Origin: Ficedula albicollis
Lineage: Eukaryota > Chordata > Aves > Passeriformes > Muscicapidae
Direction of reading: 5' to 3'
Length of the DNA: 64,000 nt
Assembly (NCBI RefSeq): GCF_000247815.1
Contig: NC_021686.1
Span: forward strand, 12,712,562-12,776,561
Part shown: piece after piece, positions 26,521-37,180 of the stretch
Layout: each line of letters opens with the position of its first letter
Numbering within the stretch: the first letter of the stretch is position 1
Position numbers and translations under genes: made by a program
The notes under the pieces: model-generated
Told to the model about the DNA's origin: nothing
Databases searched by the model: none
The model's input: the letters and a program-made list of their open reading frames with translations, nothing else

Positions 26521-27336
26521 AGCCATAAAAACCTCAAGCCTCACCCATGGATCAAGGACAGGCTTTAAGCAGCATCATTTCTTCCAGCTGCCAGGTCAAC
26601 AGGGAGTGGAAAGACTTGGTACAATCAAACAACTTTGCAAACCAAGATAAATTAATAAAAGGAGTCAGTACTTCTGAGCAAGCTGTTCCAGTTCTTCTGG
26701 GAGGAAGTGACGCCAGTCCAGACTCTGGCCCCTATATTTAGTAAAAATCTAAACCAGACATTGATAATATTATTAAAGACAGGAAGGAGTAAAAGAAGAC
26801 GTAGCCGTGCTGGGATGACTGATCTATTTATGCGAGATGGCGGGAGGAGTGCTGTGAGAAAGGTGTCTGGGGTCAGGAGAGCTTCTGTGAGCCCTTCCCC
26901 TCCACCAGCTGAAGATGTCTAACACAGCAGGCTCCAGCAGTCCTAACCCAGTTTAACAGGCAGTTCAGGAGGGAGAGGTGGTTAATAAAACACTGGCTGC
27001 TTCCCACAATGGTGTGGAGGGGGTATGGAATGAGAGCTCTTCTGCTGCCTTTTTGAGCATCACCTGGAAAGAAATGCTGGCCAAGGGACAGAGTGTTGGC
27101 TGGGCACTGCTCCATTTGCCCAAGCAGAACGGGGAGGCGTTGGGTAAGACAAGGAAACAAGGTGTGCCTCTGGGTAGGCGATGTCTCTTCTGTCCTTGCT
27201 CAGGGCAGGGACTGAGCTGTTCCCCTGCAGTGCCCACAGCTGCAGGGCTGGACTCTGGATTCTCCTTGTGTCACGGTGAGTGTGACAGCCTGGTGTCCTT
27301 GTAGAGAGGGGAGTGCTCACCAGAGTGGGGAGTCTG
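26521..27336 (+). repeat. 816-bp tandem duplication, copy 2
   Basis: Second head-to-tail copy. The left junction reads GAGTGGGAGGGGCC before AGCCATAAAA, where copy 1 is preceded by TTGGGAGAGGC; the short shared GGGAG/GGC words suggest microhomology at the joint. After the copy the sequence continues GGGGAGTCTGG. The YY1-like word recurs at 26834-26844. It is either a very recent duplication or an uncollapsed haplotype. Confidence 0.95.
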
Positions 27337-27890
27337 GAGGGAAGGGTGGCAATGTGACACCATGAGACTGTCTCTGTGCAGAGCCTGGGGAGAGCCACAA
27401 CACCCACCACACCTCCACAGGACCCCATGTGGGCCGGGGATGGAGGTCTGGTGTTCTCTGCTTGGTTATCCCGTTCATCTCCCCCCAGAAGCAGTGCTTT
27501 CAACTGCCTTAAAAATCCCAAGCACCTGAATCCCCAGAGTGAGACCTGAACAGCAATGACCCACCTCACACAGAGGGTGAAAACCCAACCAGCCTCAGAC
27601 CTCAATGAGGGCTCTGCCTCCAGCTCCCCTCTCTGCTGTGGGCATCTGAAAAATGCACCACAACGGGGAGCTCTCACCAGAGAAAAGGGAGGATGATGCT
27701 TGCAGGAAGGGTGTGATGTCCCCCTTCACATCCCTACAAGACTGGCTGGTGTCCCCTGGCTGTCCCCTGTCACCTGGAGGGTGAGTAGAGCTGCCCAACC
27801 ATGAGTCACCATCCAGCAGGATGAGGGGATGAGGGGATGCTGCTCTGCAGTACCCAGTGATGCACCAGCTGGGCTGTGGGTGACTTGACA
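27337..27890. other. Non-coding stretch, no gene seen
   Basis: Medium-GC unique sequence with chance frames only. Confidence 0.5.
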
Positions 27891-28330
27891 TCCAAAGGAT
27901 AATTTTTTTTCAGCCTGAAATTCTTTTCCACTGTTGTTGTCAAATCCTATCTAAAAATCATCAGATTAATTAGAAAACAAAAAATGACATTTTATGGGCT
28001 GTTAGTGCTGTAAGTGGACTAAGGCCTTATGGTATTTAGAGAATATTTGGAAAACAACTGCAATATTTACATCTGGGAAAGTTACCAGGCCCAGGCAGAA
28101 GCTGCATTTCAAAACATTTTTGTTTAACATACTCAGCCTTGGTGATGACAAATATTACTGCACATCATTACTCCAATTTTTCAGGGCATTAATACCTCAT
28201 CCATTGCAAATCACATCTGCTGTAGACTTGGCAGCTCGGATGTGTTTTTATAGGTCCCCATTTGTCCTGAGTTTCTCTCTCAGTTTTGACTTTGAAACTT
28301 TCAAGAAGTCAGTGAAAGTGGGTGAGAGGT
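27891..28330. promoter_or_regulatory. Enhancer-like AT-rich block
   Basis: Unique AT-rich sequence containing CATCAGATTAATTAGAAAAC, TTTTATGGGC, GGCATTAATACC and CATTGCAAATCAC (octamer-like). It has no coding frame and no repeat match that I recognise. Possible developmental conserved element; inference from motif texture only. Confidence 0.3.
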
Positions 28331-28729
28331 GACAGCAGTGATTGTGCATCATGAGTTGCTCTGCTCAGCTCACAGTTGCAATGTGGAGACATCCAGCACT
28401 GGCTTGGTCCCTGGTTCTACCTTTGCTTGCTGGGCCTGGCAGCTGAGGGGATCTCCATGAGGATGGTGCAGTTCCCATGTAGACATTGCTGTTCACCCAC
28501 CTCCCAAAGCACAGACACTTCCCTGTCCTGTGTGCTGCCTGTATTGACCACTAAGACTGAAACTTGGTTTAATTTGGCCCTCTTCATCCTTGTTGATGCT
28601 GATCACTGTCTCCCTGCTGTGCCTGCATCCCTGTGGAGCCTACATCTGCAGCTCTGGATTCAGTGCAGCACGGTTGGATGTCCTTCACCAAGGCCCCAGG
28701 GGACTCATCCCACTGTTGATAGGTTGTTT
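28331..28729. other. Non-coding stretch, no gene seen
   Basis: Unique medium-GC sequence. One 124-codon plus-strand frame (28376-28750) has no domain pattern and runs into the 48-bp doublet. Confidence 0.45.
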
Positions 28730-28824
28730 TGGACCTTCTGGATACCTTGACATGCTATTGTAATGCAGAATGCACATGGACCTTCTGGATACCTTGACAT
28801 GCTATTGTTATGCAGATTGCACGC
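28730..28824. repeat. Tandem doublet, 48-bp unit
   Basis: Two adjacent copies (28730-28777 and 28778-28824) start TGGACCTTCTGGATACC. They differ at two A/T positions (TGTAATGCAGAATG against TGTTATGCAGATTG). Confidence 0.92.
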
Positions 28825-31800
28825 CATCTTCCTCTTGGGGACTCCAAGAAAGAAGACAGAGTAAATAATTCAAAAAGAGCAAATTCTTTAAAGATATTTT
28901 GTCCTTTTCTTTTTTTTTTTCCCTCTGTCATACACACATTGTCCACAAAGAAAAGGAGGAATTCTCCAGTGCACTTGTTAGGTGCTATTCACAAGTCTCT
29001 TTGGAGAATAACTCTCAGCTTGTGGGTGCTTTCAAACCAAGGAGTTTGTCACCAAACCTTCAAGCTGTAATTTGATCATGGCCCAGCAAAACACACATTT
29101 CAAACCATGCATCCCAGGGCAATGTCCAAAATCCAGCCTGCATGCTTAGCCATGTCCAGACACCAGTGTAGGGAGAGGGAAGCCTTGTCTCTGCCCTGCT
29201 GGCACTGCACAGATCCAAGCACAGACATCATGAACCCCATTTTCACAAGTAGTCACTGATCTGGAGGCTTCATTCAAGACATGAAAGCCATGTCATGGGT
29301 ACCCGAGGTTCAGTCTCCTTTGGGGTGGCAGTGGAGGAAAGTCAGACTAAGTCTGAAGGTCTTCACAGCAAAACCTTTCCTTTGTTGCTGTGCATTTGGT
29401 TCTCCCACACTCCTGATATGTCCATGAGGGTTCCTCCAGTGACCCTTTGCTGGAGGAGTCTCACCTTGTCATGCATGAGGGGCACCATCTGTTCCTCAAA
29501 AGGCAGAGCCAGTTCAAGACTTGTCAGTGGCATTGGCCAAACCAAGTGATGCTGCTCCAGGGCTGTCATTAAAATGAAGCTATTCAGTTTTGCCAGAGCC
29601 ATCCCCGAAGCTGATTCCAGCAAGAAAGGTTGACAGGGAGCACACGCCTGCCTTGGAGACATGGAGATGCAGCATGGCTTTCTTTTTATTTACAGAGCAT
29701 CAGATTGCACATTCCCTAAGAGCTCTGATTCATCCCTCTCAAACCCTAGAACAAATATTCCAAAATCAGTCTACGGCATGGGGACAGGCTTTGTTCAGTG
29801 CTTTGAAAGAGAGCAGGTAAAGTCATTACCCTCACTTTGCATAGCAAAAAATGATATGCATAAAGCTGCATAGAACAACCCTGCAAAGCTCAAAGGAAAC
29901 AAATGGGCGACTTGCACCATGAATTTCAATGGGACTTTGTGCCGCCAGGATAATAGCCAGGGAGACAGTGAAATATTGCATGGAGAGACAGTGGGCAGTA
30001 AAAACATGTTGGACTTGCTAATGCAGTGGAATACCCTGGATATCACACGGGGGAGATTGCAGAGCAATTGTGCTGGGACATGTGGATCAGCCTGGGAGAT
30101 GATGGAGCACACAGGGGCCCAGGACAGGAATCATTTGGGATGGTAATTGCAGGGATCTTTTAAACACAGGGAATCGCCCTGTGGCTTCTCTCTGGAGCTG
30201 CTCCCCCTGGCTTGAAGAGCTATTTAGCCAGATTGCCTTGGAGGCAGAACCTGGCTTGCCGGGAGGTCTCCAGCCAATTTTTCACATGGGTTAACTACAG
30301 CCCTTGGAGCACCTGACCTGGGATGGAGATCTGTAGCCAAGTTTCTTATTATTATTCCCAGCAATTGCCTTCACCTTGATCCCTGGCTGCCAAACACAGC
30401 CTTCCTCAGGTTCCCCCCTTTTTGTGCTCCCAAGTAGGAGAGACAAAGCAGAGTTTCAGAAGGGGCTGGCCCCAGGGAACCCCAGCATGGGAAGCAGAAT
30501 TTCAACTCCATAGGGATAGTGTCCCAAAGCATCTCTGCCTTCTGTGAGCTCCCTGCTCCCCCAGCTGTCCTTGTGGGATGCCCTGTGGGCCATGGGCTCA
30601 GCAAAGTCTCTAAATATAGCCTGAAGAAAATCATCCTTCTATTTGACACCCTGAGAAAAGGAGGTTTGCACATAGCTGGATAACTCATCCGAGGATGGAG
30701 TGGAGTGAATTAGCATCCTTTAAATTAAAGAGCTTTAAACAGCATCTTCTCCCCAAATTGCCACTATATCCATTTCAATAGTTATAGCAAACACTTTGCA
30801 AGTACACCCAGAGGAAGAGAAAGGAGGAGGGACAAGCCAAGAAAGAGGATGGGCAATGCTGACGGGGTGGGGAGGGGGCCGGGAGAAACCCATTCGCACC
30901 AGAAGCAGCTGCACTGTTACCAAGGAAAAGATGCTAAAGCCAGGAATTCCCTAAGGCACCCTAAACTTCTGCAGATTGCTGATGGTGAAAGCAGTAAATG
31001 AAAGGACACCTCTGAGTGAGCACTCATGTATTAAGCAGACTTGGAGGCTGTCCCCGTGCAAAACAGAAAGTGCCTTTCAAAGCTGTGTAACTCCACAGTG
31101 ATACAACAGGTGAGGGCTGCAAAATCCAGACAGGGAAACCTCATCAGGACCTTCAAGCTGCATTTTCAAGATGTCCATGACAAGGGGAAATGGCAGTACC
31201 ATGGCTGATTGCCACCATGGAGGCTGGCTACTGGTTCCTGTGTGTGGCCACCTGCACTATTTAAGGGTCATTTTTATTTTGGGCCAAAGTGAGATGGGGA
31301 GAAAGGAGAGAATAGTTGACATGTAGGTGAAGGTACAAGACAGGACTGGTTATGGTTCAGCTGTGGACATTTAAACTCTTTGCCTCTGAAAAGCAGAAAA
31401 AAATTAAGATGGCTGAAAGCAGTGAACGGATTAGAAATTCAGATGGGAGTCCAGCTATTCAATCCACCAAATCTGGGATTAATGACACCATCTCAGCTTC
31501 TTCTCCTATTTTAAAGCTGACTGGAGATCCAGGAGAACACGAGCGCTTTCAGGAAGGGAATAGAAATGGGCTCAGAATGCGTCATGGGTGCATCTTCTTT
31601 CCCCAGGATTCCAGGAGCAGAGACCTTCAAACCCATCACCTTTCCAGCTGGGCCCAGGCAGGCCGAGTTCATCCTTGAAGTGAGAGTGTGGGGAGCAATT
31701 CTCCTCCATCCACACCAAGCCAGCACCAGGACTCTGCAGGCAGCGCTCTGGTAGCGTCCCTTTTATTGATACAACATTCAAAATAGGGCAGCTGGGGCTG

Positions 31801-33149
31801 CTGACTCAGAGATCCCCAGGTAAGGAGGGAAGCTGGGAAGGCTCCAAAGCTGTGAGCAGATCCCACAACAAGCCCTGGCCATGCAGTGACTACAGCCATC
31901 CAAAATAGCATTTGTCTCCACTGAGACTCACAAACCCCTTGGGAAGGGAAGGACCAGCTATTCAGCAGTGCCGTCAGATCCCAGGGGAATGTTTTGCTCA
32001 GAGAATGGGAGTTTGGAGGTTTTCTGCAGCTTCCCCTCCCAGTCTCAATTTACCTCACCAAATTAAAAGCAGTGTGGGCTGGAAACGACGTTAAAAGGAA
32101 AAAGACGACAGAAAAATCACACTGAGCGTATTGTTCTGGATAAATAAGACACAGGCGTGTTGTGGAAGGTAGCTAAACCCAGCCCACAAATGGTCTTCTC
32201 CTGCCAGCAAGATGTGACAAAAATAATTACTTGGGCTATACATAATTATTGTGCTGCTTTGAGCAGCTGCCTGCCCTTGGCACAGTTAAGGGAGCCTTCC
32301 CCTGATACTGATTAGTGACATTAACCACGAGCCCGTTGAAGTCCTGACCTGCTGAAGGGGCTGGGATGTCCCCAGGGATGGTGCTGGGTGCCCACCTGTG
32401 TGTCTGTGTGCAGGAGAAATGCTCCCAGTTGCCATTTCCAGTTGCACCAGTGCCTGGAGGTTGGAGCTCAGTGCAATCCTGTGACAGGATCTCCACTCAG
32501 GAGATGCTGGTTGCCACTGGCAGGGCCAGGTTGGCACCACAGATGCCAGCAATGCTTTGTGGTACTCATGGGAAGTAGGACCAATGCTGGAAAAAACAGA
32601 ATTGGTTTGATGATAAGAAAAAGAAGGGAAAAGGTAACAAAATCACTTTTTTTTTTTTCTCCCATGGGTGAAGAAAGCCGCAAATCCCTCCAGATTTGGT
32701 CCAGCTGCCAGAAAGAGACCTGTTCCATGGGTCACTTGGGGAAACCTCCATGGAATAAATTAAATGCTCTTCATTTAATTCTCTAGAAGGAGGAAATAAG
32801 AGTTTTACAACCAGCTGTCATATGCTCAGCAGCTAAAATATCAACAAAGAATGACAGATGCAAGACTGAAAAAGCCTCTGAGGTTTCCTTTTATTGACTG
32901 GGAAGTCTCTGGTTTCTATCTTATTATCTTTCAAGCTAAACTGATATGAGCCGAACAATCAGGAAATTGAATAGCATCATTGGCAAAGACCATCCTCTCC
33001 CAAAATAGCTGACAGTGATGAATACCTGAGAAGATGGGGTGGGATCTAACAAAACAATGCTTGATCTTATCCCATCCAACCATTTGGCCAGAGGTGATGG
33101 AGCACCAAACGTCCTGAATCTCCTTTATCGGGGAATAATCTAACTCCTG
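28825..33149. other. Non-coding stretch with one weak ORF
   Basis: Unique mixed sequence with a T-run at 28910-28920 and a TTTATTATTATT-like patch near 30350. A 99-codon minus-strand frame at 29363-29662 has fairly even amino-acid use (for example LPFEEQMVPLMHDK) and contains an internal GACAAG|GTGAGA donor-like word near 29467. It could be a decayed exon or chance; I do not recognise the protein. Confidence 0.4.
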
Positions 33150-33390
33150 GGTCACATGGAGCCGGGCTGCAGATTGATAATCGCATACTTGGAGATCACA
33201 GGCTATGAAAATGATTGCTGTGCTGGCTGGAATAAATTATGCAAAGCAATGCGTTATCTGGGAGGCTGCAACGCACAGGCACACGCACACTTCGGTGATC
33301 TATCGCTCTCCATGCAGATGTTCTGCTGCAAAGACATTTTAATTAATACATTGAAAATACGTTTCCTGCCTTGTCTGAGCCGGAGATGAG
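33150..33390. promoter_or_regulatory. Enhancer-like conserved-element candidate
   Basis: This compact unique block is dense in transcription-factor-like words: TTGATAATCGCATAC, ATTATGCAAAGCAATGCG (octamer-like), TCGGTGATCTATCG and CATTTTAATTAATAC. It has several retained CpGs in otherwise CpG-poor DNA. Mixed AT-rich motifs with preserved CpG suggest constraint. The open frames over it have no protein character. Confidence 0.4.
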
Positions 33391-36229
33391 CAGGGAAGTG
33401 ATGCTGAGTGGGGTAAAGCCCCCACTGCAAAAGAAATCGAGAAGGGAAACACGGTGATTTAGGAGCAGTCAGAAGGAAGAGGTGTCCGAGCTGGGGCCCA
33501 GTGCATCGAGCAGGTGTGGGCAGGAGGCAGAGCTGCAGGAACTGAAGATGCTCCCCTGAAGGCACTGAGGGGCTGCAGCTGTAGCACAGCTCAATCTTTA
33601 CCATCCCTTCTCCTCCTGCTGAGGACATCCCTTCAGCCACTCTTCATCCCTGGCATTCCCACTGCCTTCGTGTGCATCACCAGGGATGACCCAGGCTCAG
33701 TGAGTCACTGCTCAAACCTAATGCATGAAATCGTGGCTCTTCCAGAAGGGCCATTGAAATGAAAAGGCCCAGTCAAGACACCAACCACACCAGCAACATC
33801 TGCATAAAAATATCTTTTCAGATAGAGAAATAATCTGAAAAAGCAATTCCCATCCCTCAGTACAAAGTGAGAGGGTGGGACATCTGCCCTAGTTATGTAT
33901 TTTTGCCTTTCATGCTCTTCTCCTTTTCTTTTATTTTTACTGACTCTCCTGCCTCACCTCTGAGACTCTCCCACACAGACCAGCCAAGGACTGCCATGGC
34001 AGCAAAAAGAAACGGGGAAATTTGCCCAGCTGTCCCCATTTCCCTCCCTGGGTGGCACATTCACAGGGACACAACTCAGCAAGCTCGTCCTGCCCAGCTC
34101 ACAGCTGGTTTGGCCTCAGTGGGGGTGACACAACCATGTGACATGTTCTTCTCCATCATGTTCCATCAGAACTCAAGAAGAGCAATCACCAATACCCCTG
34201 TCTGAATCTAATCAGCATGGAGGGCTCCTGCCTCAAGCAGGGAGAGCCCCAAATGTACTCCCTGGGGAAAAAGATGTGAAATTAGCCTTGCCAGGCTAGG
34301 GAGTGCTTTTAAATTGCAACAGAAGTGTTTGAGAGATAGCTCTGCTCTCCACAGGAGCTTCTCCCCATCCTTGGGATTTAAGCCTGTTAATAGTGGAGTA
34401 TGATGATATTATCTGCTTGTATTGCACTTTTTATCATAAACAGTCCCCAAAGTGATTTGCTATCCTTTCCTCTGAAAGCTGCTGAAACACAGGCCCTGGT
34501 GGGAAGCAGCAGCAGCAGCAAAGCAGCCACCACCCTGTTACAGGGGAGAGGAAGGGGGAATTTGGACCAAGAAAATCACATCCTTGGTTCCTCAGACCCT
34601 CACAAACCAGCAGGGATGTGGGATTTTTGGTTCTACCCCAAAGATCTGTGTACTAGACAGTGCACTCTGTCTATGTGATGATAGACAGGTGGGATGACAG
34701 AGCAAACTCTGACCTTGGCCAGGCTGGGCCACTGCTCCTGGGAAAAGGAGTGGCTCCAGCCTCAAGCCCAACAACACATGCCTTGCTGCTCCACATTGGA
34801 CACGAGTTCCCAGTGCCTCACCTGGCTCATGTCCTATTAATTAAACCAGAGGAGGTGAGAATTAGTGGGATTAAACCTGGGGGTGATGAGGAGCAGGGAA
34901 GCACTAAGCAAAGGGCTGACCAAGTTTCTCAAGGGCAGGTTTCAGGAATGCCAATGTTTTCATCATTTAATGTTTTAATTAATGACCTTGGTATAAAAAT
35001 TAGTCTTATGCTAATGAGATGCTCTAGAGATGCAATGCTGTGAAATATCCTCAATACAGAGGCACATAATGTCATACCAGAAGACCTGGGTGATCTCAAC
35101 ATGAGTAGAAGTGATTAAATCTAAGAGTGCCAGCAGTGCAAGGTCGCTCACATAAGGGCAGATGAGGAGAACTTCTGCTACCAGCTGGGAACTGAGCAGC
35201 AGCTTGGGAAAAATGCCTGAGTCACGTAGTTAATGGTGGGTGACCACACTGCAGAGATGCAACCCAGCCCCAGGACGGGCCTGTTGTGTCCATCTCAGCA
35301 TCACAGCAAAACGTGGGTGGAAGTCAAATAAAGGAGGAGTATTCCCAGGTGCTGTGTGACCCCCATGGCACACAGGGGCACCACCAGGAGCTGTACCAGG
35401 CTCTGTGCATCCACTGCCATCACAATTCATGGTGACAGTGATGGAAGGACCTGTGTTCCCATTACTGACTGTTAATATTTCACCACCTCTTTTGTACCCA
35501 TTTTCATTTTGATTCCAGGATAATTTGTATCAGTTTATGAGATGTGGCCTTTCTTTCATTGCAGAAGAACACAAGCACAGCTATGATGTCTAGGTATTAT
35601 TGACTTAAGGCATGTATAGGCGTGTGTTTTATTTGATCACCTTCATTTTTCTAATTTTCCCCTTCCCATATTCTTTTTCCTTTTTATTACATTGCTGGCT
35701 GTTGGAGGCCCTTAAATAGAAATAAACTTTCTTGGTAATATTTCTTAATAAAAAATATCATTTATTATTGTTATTCCCTACAAGTAAATGCTCAGCTCCT
35801 TCTCTCATTGCTATAAGTCTAGATTAACATCTTTTGTGGCAAGGCTGGGATGAATACCTGAATATGGCTGCAGCTGTACCCAGTTATAGGTGTGCTAACA
35901 GAGGTCAGATCTCAGCCACTGTGTGTCACATGTGGCAATTCCTTGCTGCCACAGCTGGACACTGAGTATGGGAGAGATTTTGTTTCAGGCTCCTGCATTT
36001 ACCCTGTAGTGCTGAGAGGTGAGAGGCTCCTGCACCGCTTGTTATCCTCAAGTCAAGGTGCTGCTTGTTGAATCTCAGCTCAGACCCTTCCCCTCCTGTT
36101 TGCCTCAACAGTTCATCAGAATGTAGGGGTAGAGATGTCTCTGGAAGACACCTGAGCTGTTGTTTACTGTATTGCCATTTCAAGGAAAAGCCTTTTGTGT
36201 AAAAGACACTAAAATAACTAATGGCATTA
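33391..36229. other. Non-coding stretch, no gene seen
   Basis: Unique mixed sequence. A short (CAG)n-type stretch lies at about 34507-34521. 34.8-35.1 kb and 35.45-35.85 kb are AT-rich with ATTAATTAAACC and TTAATGTTTTAATTAATG. No gene was recognised. Confidence 0.45.
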
Positions 36230-36400
36230 ATATAAACATATACTTTAACTACCATTTAAGGCTGTCACTGGGTTAAAATAATCCCTGGTGCTGCATCCCA
36301 AGTGCACAGTAATTATGTGGCGAATCTCTTTATTACAGGGTGTCAATCAAGCGACGAGGTAGCTGCGAGCGAAATCTCTTTGTGGCTCCACTGATATTCC
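36230..36400. promoter_or_regulatory. Conserved-element-like segment
   Basis: Contains GGTTAAAATAATCCCTGG, CAGTAATTATGTGGCG and GGTGTCAATCAAGCGACGAG with retained CpGs, in unique DNA just upstream of the 261-bp doublet. The texture resembles a vertebrate non-coding enhancer; there is no direct evidence. Confidence 0.25.
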
Positions 36401-36597
36401 CAGCACGGAGCTGCATGCTCCACGATGCTGCTGGAGCCCTGCCTGTGCCCAGGATGTCTCATTAAAACGTGGCTGTAGGAAGGAGAGCCGGGCACAGCAA
36501 CTGTGCTTGGCTTTCGGGCAAGGAAATGCTTCTGCAAAGTGTCTGTCCAGCTCCCTGTCAAAGCAAAGCACACAGAAATGCTTGTCCTGATTGTGTG

Positions 36598-37119
36598 CCT
36601 CTCCAGGTGATGCTCACAGCCCCCTGCACTGCAGTCTCCAGCCTGGATGGCCAGGTGGTTGGGCAGAAGCTGGTCCTGCTTTGCTGGCCCTGGCAGGTGT
36701 GGATGCTGGGGAGAATCAGGGGAAAACGCAGCTTGAGTTTTCCCAAGCTACTCAGAGGAAAACAGAAGGGAAAGAATTAATAACAAAGATTAGCACCTGG
36801 TGTTGTGAACAGGAGAGTGCATGAGGAATGTGACGTTTTGGTAAAGGCGTGTTTACACCCTCTCCAGGTGATGCTCACAGCCCCCTGCACTGCAGTCTCC
36901 AGCCTGGATGGCCAGGTGGTTGGGCAGAAGCTGGTCCTGCTTTGCTGGCCCTGGCAGGTGTGGATGCTGGGGAGAATCAGGGGAAAACGCAGCTTGAGTT
37001 TTCCCAAGCTACTCAGAGGAAAACAGAAGGGAAAGAATTAATAACAAAGATTAGCACCTGGTGTTGTGAACAGGAGAGTGCATGAGGAATGTGACGTTTT
37101 GGTAAAGGTGTGTTTACAA
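36598..37119 (+). repeat. Tandem doublet, 261-bp unit
   Basis: Two head-to-tail copies (36598-36858 and 36859-37119) each begin around CTCCAGGTGATGCTCAC and end with GTAAAGGYGTGTTTACA. They are nearly identical; a C/T difference is visible in GTAAAGGCG against GTAAAGGTG. The shared boundary word CCTCTCC or CTCTCC is a plausible microhomology. No gene is associated. Confidence 0.95.
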
Positions 37120-37144
37120 GAGGTGTTGTCTTCCTTGGACCAAT

Positions 37145-37180
37145 GAGCTTGGTTCTGAGCTTGGTTCTGTCCTTGGTTCT
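37145..37180. repeat. Three copies of a 12-bp repeat
   Basis: GAGCTTGGTTCT, GAGCTTGGTTCT and GTCCTTGGTTCT lie in tandem, just downstream of the 261-bp doublet. Confidence 0.9.

Noticed and set aside
36598..37119. 103- and 78-codon frames repeated in the 261-bp doublet as a duplicated exon
   Set aside because: 261 is a multiple of 3, so frames repeat automatically. The translation has no domain and antisense frames are equally open.
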